23,750 nucleotides of DNA from Zygnema cylindricum (lineage: Eukaryota; Streptophyta; Zygnematophyceae; Zygnematales; Zygnemataceae). The notes below the pieces were generated by a model that worked only from the letters and a program-made list of their open reading frames with translations, made no database searches and was not told the DNA's origin. Each line of letters opens with the position of its first letter. Position 1 is the stretch's first letter. Positions 17,839-23,750 of this stretch are shown here, in pieces. Position numbers and translations under genes: made by a program. Location of the stretch: positions 1-23,750 of the forward strand of contig JBBHKE010000441.1 of assembly GCA_037447655.1 (NCBI GenBank). The letters are read 5' to 3'.

Positions 17839-18582
17839 CATGATCGTTGACAGTCTGAACGTCCGAATCGACATTTTACAAACTCGTGTGAACAGCCCAA
17901 CTTGGACTTGGTAGAATTGTAACCGATAGGTGACGTGGCTTCGTAATGTGAACTATCCAACTTTGTAGAATGCAGCATAGTTCAAAAGTAGGTGACCGTA
18001 CTCCCATACAATATGCCTATTGTACGCAAAACATACAATATGCCCTTAAGACCCATATTGTATTGGCCGCAAAATGAAATAAAATAGGGACAGGGTTGAG
18101 TTGCACATCGATCGATAGAGAATTAAACGACATGTCTAAATTTTGAAAAAAAATAGGACAAAAAAAAATATTTCTGTGAGTTTTGAGGGACTTTTTATTT
18201 AAACCGTCAGATTTGGACGATTGGACGGTCGCTGAACAAAGTAGGCGATTTTAAAAAGATCACACATAAAGCCCATAACACAACTTACGAAAGGACAATC
18301 TGTCATATTAGCGTCTTCAATTTTGAGGGCCACACTAAATAAAGCCTCAAATTGACCAACAAGGCAGTATGGGACGAAAAAAAAAAAAAAATACCACATT
18401 ACCAAAAAAATTACCAAAACCTACAGACCAACCCCGTTGGTGCCTTTTCCCCCGGAATGTCATCCTACGCCGTGTCAGTTCGCTAAAAAATTTCGTCCGG
18501 CGGCGTGCGCTGTACTTTGATCTTACGTCAGATTCGGACGTTCGTACAGGAGTGTGCACGACGCACACACATACAGTATGCC
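17839..18582. other. Non-coding with short degenerate repeats
   Basis: Two diverged ~60-bp direct copies start 'gtgaac..cccaactt' near 17888 and 'gtgaactatccaactt' near 17949. ACAATATG occurs at 18007 and 18029 with its reverse complement CATATTGT near 18053. No credible gene; frames on both strands lack domains. Confidence 0.5.
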
Positions 18583-18585
18583 TAA

Positions 18586-19366
18586 GGGTGTGTCCCCATG
18601 TGCATAAGTAAGGGTTTTTTTTCTGTCGTTTTGCCATAAAACTTAGCGCCATACTGCCTAAGTTGCAACCGTACGAAGGAATCGCAAATTTGTAGAGTAC
18701 AATTTACGTCATCCTTGAACTTAAGATGTACGAAAATTTGTAGTCTTGTGCTTTTCGACCCACTTCTACGACAAAAAACGTCATCTTCAAACCTTTGTTT
18801 AAAACACATGCGCGATGTGATTTAAAATTAGGTTTTTTCGATTGACAAATAGGAACAAGTTTTCGCACGTGCCTTAAATTTCGAAAAAAAATCCTACGAT
18901 TTCCAAGGACAAAGAAAAGTACATAGTTCGCTATGTTCTGTCCGTTTCCGTTATAATAAGACGAAAAGAAGTATACAGTTTGTTTGATTTTGTCCGTTTT
19001 CGTCCAGTACGGATTTTTTATTTGCAGGGGTCTTCAATTTCCGATGCCATTTCACCTCGAGCGGACAGGCGACGCGAAGGGCAAATCGCATCTTCTTCAA
19101 CCGTAAAACTGTCAGGCTGGAATGCGGTACGTCTACAATGTCACGATATGACATGCGACGTCACAGGTAGTTCCAAAAAATAACGTGCGACCACAGATTG
19201 TAGACGTTGACAACCGTCACAGGTATTGTCGACGTATACAATCGTCACAAGCGTAAGTTGCGATTTCGTCCTTACAGACATAGAGACACTTGAAAACCGG
19301 GTCCAGCGGATCCGCACTAAAATACAAAGTAAGTTCGCTAAGTTACAAGTACATGGGGACATACCC
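18586..19366. mobile_element. PIF/Harbinger-like non-autonomous element
   Basis: The left end GGGTGTGTCCCCATGT (18586-18601) is the reverse complement, with one mismatch, of the right end ACATGGGGACATACCC (19351-19366). TAA lies immediately outside each end (18583-18585 and 19367-19369), the target duplication typical of PIF/Harbinger transposons, whose ends commonly start with GG. Length 781 bp; no transposase seen inside. The short inverted repeat leaves some room for chance. Confidence 0.6.
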
Positions 19367-19369
19367 TAA

Positions 19370-19560
19370 GTTGCGCGAGTTTTGTACAAAATTTTGTGCG
19401 CCTACCAAAGGCTTACCATAAAAAAGCCTACTTTTGAACTATTGAATGCAGTGTGACTGTCAAAGCTCTCGTCTGTTTTTTTTTTTTTTCTTAACGGTGT
19501 AAACATTCAAAGTTTTTGTATTCACGCTTGCGAGCCGTACTGATTATAACGTACTGCACC
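19370..19560. other. Non-coding, no recognised feature
   Basis: Between two candidate mobile elements; contains a T13 run at 19478-19490. Nothing else supported. Confidence 0.4.
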
Positions 19561-19564
19561 GTAT

Positions 19565-20064
19565 TAATGGTGTGAGATCAGTATTAACAATTGTAGTGTT
19601 ATGAATCGGTTCAAAACTTATCGCGATAAAACCGATACAGATGGCCATCGGTTATCTAACGGTGAGGAGCACCGATATATCGTTCCGAGACCAACAAATT
19701 CTTTATCTGCGATGAGTGGAAAAAAATATTCTACGCTATAAATAGTACTTTATAAAAAGTATTGTATTATATTTTTCATTGTATATAGGGTGGCATGCCA
19801 CGTATGACAAGTTGTTCCGTACTCTGTTTAACGGAACAACGTGAGTTCAATAGCACGGAATAGCAATACAACTGTATGGTATGAAAAATTCAGTTATTGC
19901 CAATAACTATCAAACCAGTATTATAGCGATAAAATACTGATTTTATCAGTTTACTATCGCGATAACACCGGAATCGATATATTGTGCCAATATCTTATTT
20001 GTAGGCCAACAAAAGGTCCATATCGGTTATCGGCAAATGGCTACCAATACACAACATTAATATT
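19565..20064. mobile_element. Palindrome-rich, possible foldback element
   Basis: Contains a perfect 10-bp inverted repeat, GTTGTTCCGT (19811-19820) with ACGGAACAAC (19831-19840). TATCGCGATAA palindromes lie near both sides (~19619 and ~19954), with repeated ATCGGTT/ACCGAT motifs. Outer ends 'tattaacaattgt' and 'taatattaataattg' are weakly inverted. No coding region. It may be a decayed MITE; no target duplication established. Confidence 0.4.
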
Positions 20065-21045
20065 AATAATTGAAGAATGGAATCCTTATTGCAAAACTTT
20101 CGAAGGAACTATCCGGGTATAACAGGGAAATAAAAAGAAAAAATGCCTTTAAAGACTACAAGATCAAAGAGAAATTAGGCAAAGGTATCAATAAAAAAAA
20201 AATAAGACAACAATAATTAAAACAAGTCACCACAAAAACTAATTACATCTACTAAGGATGTTTACCCACGAAGAGAAGGAACCTACAACTACCCACAATC
20301 CCAACAAATTAAGGTCCAAAACCTTGAAGATCGTGGATGTGGACTAGATCACACGGTGGAAGACTTTGGACAAACCTCCTTGCCCTTGTACTTTTGTAAT
20401 TTTATACTTTTCCTGAGGGGAGCGATGAGAGTCGCTCGAGGAGATGTGCAAAGATCTAAAGGGCAACAAAAAATTTGATAGTATATAGCAACGAGAAGGG
20501 TCGGTGGATGACTCTTCGGACCTATTATTTTTCTGAACGTGTGAACAAATTTCCCACACATATGGTGAAAAAAGTTTTTTTTCACAACTATTCCACCTTA
20601 GACCCTATAAGGAAGAATTTTGGTCTAATTTCGAGCACTTAGACCCAAGCTTTGACCTTTGATTTCAAAGCAAAGAGTCAAGTTGACATTGAGGGTTTAA
20701 GACACCTACAATATATCTTGCGTACATGCATGCGACGAGGCAAAAAAAAAATAGTGTGTACTTATCCTTTGCATGAACGACACCGAGTAAGTGCGTGAAA
20801 ATGTTTACCCATTTTCTCATCAAGTCTTGCTTTTCTTTAAACTCACTCTCAAGGTTAATGATGTTTAAGTTTTATGTTTGAGTCAAACTCAAGTACATAC
20901 TAGATGAAACGATGACGCAAATTGTACTTTGATTTTTTAACTTCCAACTTCAACAAACAAATTTTGTTAACGACTAAATATTAATTCCTGGAAAATGACA
21001 AAGAAAATAGCTTTATGTGCAATGGCCACGTAGTATTGGATTATC
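20065..21045. repeat. Dispersed repeat X, copy 2 (without the 1.1-kb insertion)
   Basis: Direct-orientation relative of 6290-8208. It runs uninterrupted from 'acccattttctcatc' (~20810) into 'ctttaaactcactctcaagg', exactly where the other copy carries the insertion. Extra sequence at ~20250-20460 is not in copy 1. No coding region recognised. Confidence 0.75.
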
Positions 21046-22393
21046 CTTAAAAAACTACCGATGCACAACAGTACTAGCTACCTCTTTCTTTAGCCTATCT
21101 CGCATAGATAGTCATCGTTATCGAGTGCACCAAGGTTTATCTTGTAAGAGTGTGCCTCAAGTCATCGTCGTCAACTCTCCCCTTTCGGAGAACGAATATT
21201 TTCCTCAAAGAACCTTCTGAACCTTTGACTATGGCTTCCTCATCTAGTTTTTTGACCATTGTCGTTGTAATCCTAGTCAAACAAAACTTCTAGGCTTTTA
21301 AAGGAAGAATTTTCAAATAAACTTTTTCTTTTACCGAATTCAACACGTTTTACTCTCTCGTTGTGGATTGATCGGGTTCGGTAGATTTGGTTATCTCGAA
21401 TTTTCCATTTTCCGATTATTTCTCTCTTGACTACTCCTCAAATTTCGCATCGAAATATTCAACAACAATTGTTTTCGCGAAGCATTATTCAGTTATAGAT
21501 AACATTTTGTTTTCTTTGACCTATATAATGTTCGGTTTCGCGAGTTTGAACTGACTCTACTTTCTATTTTTTTGGTCATCGATATTATTGAGCCGGTCGC
21601 GAATTTGACAATTTCTATGCGTAATTAAGGCAATAGATACTCACGTATATATAGCTTGCCATCCTCACTTAAGAGTTGTCATACCCTGTAGTTGTTGTTA
21701 GGTTGATCTTTCACCCTTTTCAAATGACATTTCAATGGGAAAGAAAGGCATTTAAGGGTTTCCACGTTATTTCTTGTTGTAGACGTCCAATATGCATACA
21801 CGTGTTTCCGTATAATATAGAGTGTCAAACACATTTGTGGTCTCAACACTTAGGGTTTTTGATTTTTGAAGGGTTTTTTACATATAATATAACATAATAT
21901 AAAAAGTACTTTACATACTGCATTGCCCAACCACCGACAGGGCACTTTTTTTATTTAAGTGTTTGTACTTATGTTAAAAAAGTACAAAAAAATTGTTCAA
22001 AATGTTTTGTCGTATTAAAATATGGTGTTAAAAAATGAACATTCTTTGATGTAACATATTCACTACCGTCGATATCTTTTTCCCCATTCCCAAATTCGAA
22101 TCCGTATACAGATGTTGGAAGTTTAAAACGACCGATAGTGCGAGAGTCAATTCGGTTGTAAGAATCGGAGTTGTGTTCCGATTCCGATTCCGACAATTCC
22201 GTTTTCAGTATCTGGTCAGTGGTCACCCGCCAATTTGTGCGGTACGGAACGCAATTTGCTGGATAGACATCGGATTTGTGACGCACGATAAATCGTAGTG
22301 TTTGGACGGTCAGGATCGTTTCCGATTAATCTGGTCGCATATTCCTGTACTTGTACTAATACTCATGTACGAATTGGACTACGAATTGGAATG
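21046..22393. other. AT-rich DNA without supported genes
   Basis: No recognisable coding region, RNA gene or repeat. A minus-strand open frame at 21969-22286 (105 codons, no ATG at its 5' end, containing SESESEHNSDSYN) has mixed composition but no domain and no supporting signals; not called. Confidence 0.45.
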
Positions 22394-22595
22394 TACACCG
22401 TGAATCGTTATTAGCCTTATGTACGCTATATCGGCACCCCAAAATTTTGACATTGATACCTTAAATATAATATATTACACTATTTAAGGACGTGAACTAT
22501 AATCTGCCACGTCTCTTGGCACTAAATTAGAATTAATGACGCTAATTTTTCTTTACACTAATAATTTCTATACGCTAATAACGATTCAAGGTGTA
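22394..22595. mobile_element. TIR element E3 (TACACC family, MITE-sized)
   Basis: Ends TACACCGTGAATCGTTATTAGC and, inverted, TACACCTTGAATCGTTATTAGC, differing at one position. TA at each end fits a TA target duplication. The interior is clearly homologous to E1 (17090-17292), yet its ends resemble those of E2 (CGTTATTAG) more than E1 (CGCATTTAG). Non-coding. It lies about 100 bases upstream of the promoter region of the right-edge gene. Confidence 0.85.
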
Positions 22596-22941
22596 CCTCT
22601 TATGGCTTGGAATATCTGAAAGTATTTCGTACGGACGCCTGGACACGAGGGCACACGTGGACGCATGGCGTGCACGCAATTTATGCCCATATCCGTACAG
22701 TACTGTACTGTACTATTTGTGGTGTGTCCCCTAAAGGTAAACCATACTCGCCTTCCCTTCTCTCACTCTACCTCTCTCTCACTTCAGTCTCCATTCATTT
22801 TCTCTCTTTATTCTCTCTCCTCTCTCTCTCTCCCCTCTCTCTCTCCTCTCTCTCTCTCTCCCTCGTCCAGAATACTCTCAGGGCTCCGTCTCTCTTCTCT
22901 CTTCTCCCCCTCCTCCTCCTCGTCCTCTCTCAGTCCCTCCA
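22596..22941 (+). promoter_or_regulatory. Promoter and CT-rich leader of the right-edge gene
   Basis: 22755-22930 is dominated by CTCTC tracts, typical of plant 5' UTR/pyrimidine patches. Upstream, GTAC occurs four times at exact 5-bp spacing (22695, 22700, 22705, 22710). GTAC is the core bound by SBP-domain factors in green plants, so a regulatory site is possible but untested. No TATA box was recognised, which is common for CT-patch promoters. Confidence 0.45.
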
Positions 22942-23152
22942 ATGGCCGCCATGGCCTCCCTTCTCCCCGCCTGCCATTCGGGCGTGGGACTTTCCTCTTC
23001 CTCCCGCCACGTGTCCCTCCCCTCTGTCTCGCACGTGGCAGTGCGGTGGCAGGCGAGACGGGCACGCTATGCTGTCGTCATCAAGGCGTCTGCTGACGTG
23101 GAGCAGGAGACGGCCAGCGTTCCTACAGGCCCTCTGGACGCTTCCAATCCAG
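22942..23152 (+). CDS. First exon of a probable plastid-targeted protein
   Basis: ATG at 22942 in good context (ccaATGGcc) opens 70 codons plus one base to a CAG|GTGCCA donor at 23152/23153. The N-terminus MAAMASLLPACHSGVGLSSSSRH, rich in Ser/Ala and Arg and lacking acidic residues, followed by ARYAVVIKASADVEQE, matches a chloroplast transit peptide with a processing site near V-I-K-A. The exon is GC-rich against AT-rich surroundings. The mature protein is not identifiable from its first ~20 residues. After the donor the sequence becomes T-rich and intron-like. If the acceptor at 23569-23570 were used, the frame would end after about 11 more codons, so the real second exon is probably beyond the window. 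Confidence 0.6.
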
Positions 23153-23218
23153 GTGCCACATTTTTTTGTGTATTGTTTTTTGTTTTTTTTTATTACACTG
23201 TGTTTCGTGCGTATTTGT

Positions 23219-23260
<42 letters not shown>

Positions 23261-23640
23261 TTATTTATCTTTATTCACATTCTTCCGTCGACATTTGTTC
23301 GTATCTGGAAGAGTCACTCTGCGTGATATCAACGCTGACATCAGAATGTACCTTTTCCATATTGCTGTCGTCAGCTAGTACAGTTTGTATAATGCTGACG
23401 TCAGCACGTGCAAGTTCCGTACATATATTATAGTCGAAAAGTGTAATGCAGCTAGCTGGCGCTAGAGTCTGTCATTAATATCGAACAGATGTGAAAATAT
23501 CATTTATTTTATTTTTATTTTATATTTTCCTTTTTTAATCAGTTTTTTTTTGTCTTTTTTGTCTTTTTAGTTTTCTCGGCTGATTTAGACTGGTTCGGGG
23601 ATTAAATCCATCCATTAGATTGATGTACCACAAAATGTAC
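23153..23640 (+). other. Probable first intron, with an (ATT)n microsatellite
   Basis: Starts with the GTGCCA donor, is T-rich, and contains an uninterrupted ATT repeat (~23227-23260). A pyrimidine-rich tract ending in TTTTTAG at 23570 is a candidate acceptor but leads quickly to a stop. Confidence 0.45.
23331..23420. repeat. Three 30-bp repeats carrying TGACGTCA-type sites
   Basis: Units 23331-23360, 23361-23390 and 23391-23420 each have GCTG(A/T)C(G/A)TCAG at the same place (23334, 23364, 23394). The third holds the 12-bp palindrome GCTGACGTCAGC and overlaps CACGTG at 23405-23410. These are typical bZIP (TGACGTCA) and bZIP/bHLH G-box (CACGTG) cores. Their place in a probable first intron suggests an intronic enhancer; inferred only. 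Confidence 0.65.
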
Positions 23641-23750
23641 ACGTCTCCATGTCCCTCTGACCCTCCTCCCTTCTCCCTCATCCTACGAACCTTTGCCGTC
23701 TCTCTCTCTATCCCTCCCTCTCTCTGCCTCTCCCTCTCTCTTTCCCTCAC
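23641..23750. other. CT-rich tract at the window edge
   Basis: Pyrimidine-rich on the plus strand (ccctccctctctctgcctctcc). It could be a polypyrimidine tract before an intron acceptor, the CT leader of another gene, or a small relative of the satellite at 15378. The edge prevents a decision. Confidence 0.4.

Noticed and set aside
21969-22286. 105-codon minus-strand frame with an acidic Ser-rich segment
   Set aside because: No ATG at its start, no domain, and AT-rich flanks without gene signals.
22607-23326. 239-codon frame overlapping the plastid-type exon in another frame
   Set aside because: It starts at TTG and crosses the CT leader and the ATT microsatellite; the frame from ATG 22942 has a coherent transit peptide and splice donor.
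23571-23606. Second exon of the plastid-type gene using the acceptor at 23569-23570
   Set aside because: The joined frame ends after about 11 codons; without transcripts an unused acceptor is more likely.

Overview
This is eukaryotic nuclear DNA, most likely from a plant or another streptophyte with a large, repeat-rich genome. The signs are nested and decayed Ty3/gypsy LTR retrotransposon sequence, TIR-flanked non-autonomous DNA transposons, long minisatellites and a 1.3-kb hexanucleotide satellite. There is also an intronless F-box/LRR gene of plant type and, at the right edge, a first exon that looks like a plastid transit peptide behind a CT-rich leader. I cannot name the species. No rRNA, tRNA, CRISPR array or bacterial-type operon was seen.

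Left third (1-8210), retroelement graveyard. Two LTR pieces in minus orientation (1-135 and about 405-1077) lie beside a decayed Ty3/gypsy pol: reverse transcriptase, RNase H and integrase, about 1371-5720, with four in-frame stops and about ten frameshifts. A 1243-bp solo LTR (2077-3319) sits inside the reverse transcriptase with a perfect 5-bp target duplication, and removing it restores the reading frame across the junction. After the integrase the same pol carries a C4HC3 PHD finger (5542-5722, one frameshift) where a chromodomain might be expected. Tandem repeats with a G-rich tract and TATATAT motifs follow (5697-6150). A dispersed repeat (6290-8208) has a relative at 20065-21045; the left copy is split by about 1.1 kb that contains a second, diverged LTR promoter/leader module.

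Middle (8538-16890), satellites and one gene. Two GGA/ATTGG-rich minisatellite arrays are each preceded by a copy of the same leader. An intact F-box/LRR gene lies on the minus strand (12156-13127). Beyond it are a degenerate palindromic minisatellite (13515-13945), AT-rich DNA, then the CCCTCT satellite running into a small GC-rich island.

Right third (17090-23750), DNA transposons and a gene edge. Three elements share a terminal motif starting TACACC (17090-17292, 17296-17838, 22394-22595). One element has PIF/Harbinger-like ends and a TAA duplication (18586-19366). The window ends with a probable nuclear gene for a plastid protein: exon 1 at 22942-23152, then an AT-rich intron with three 30-bp repeats centred on a TGACGTCA-type site.

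The items most worth following up are the PHD-carrying gypsy pol, the structured leader shared by two diverged LTRs, and the TIR family whose two ends appear to change together. Only the F-box gene and the right-edge exon look like functional host genes.
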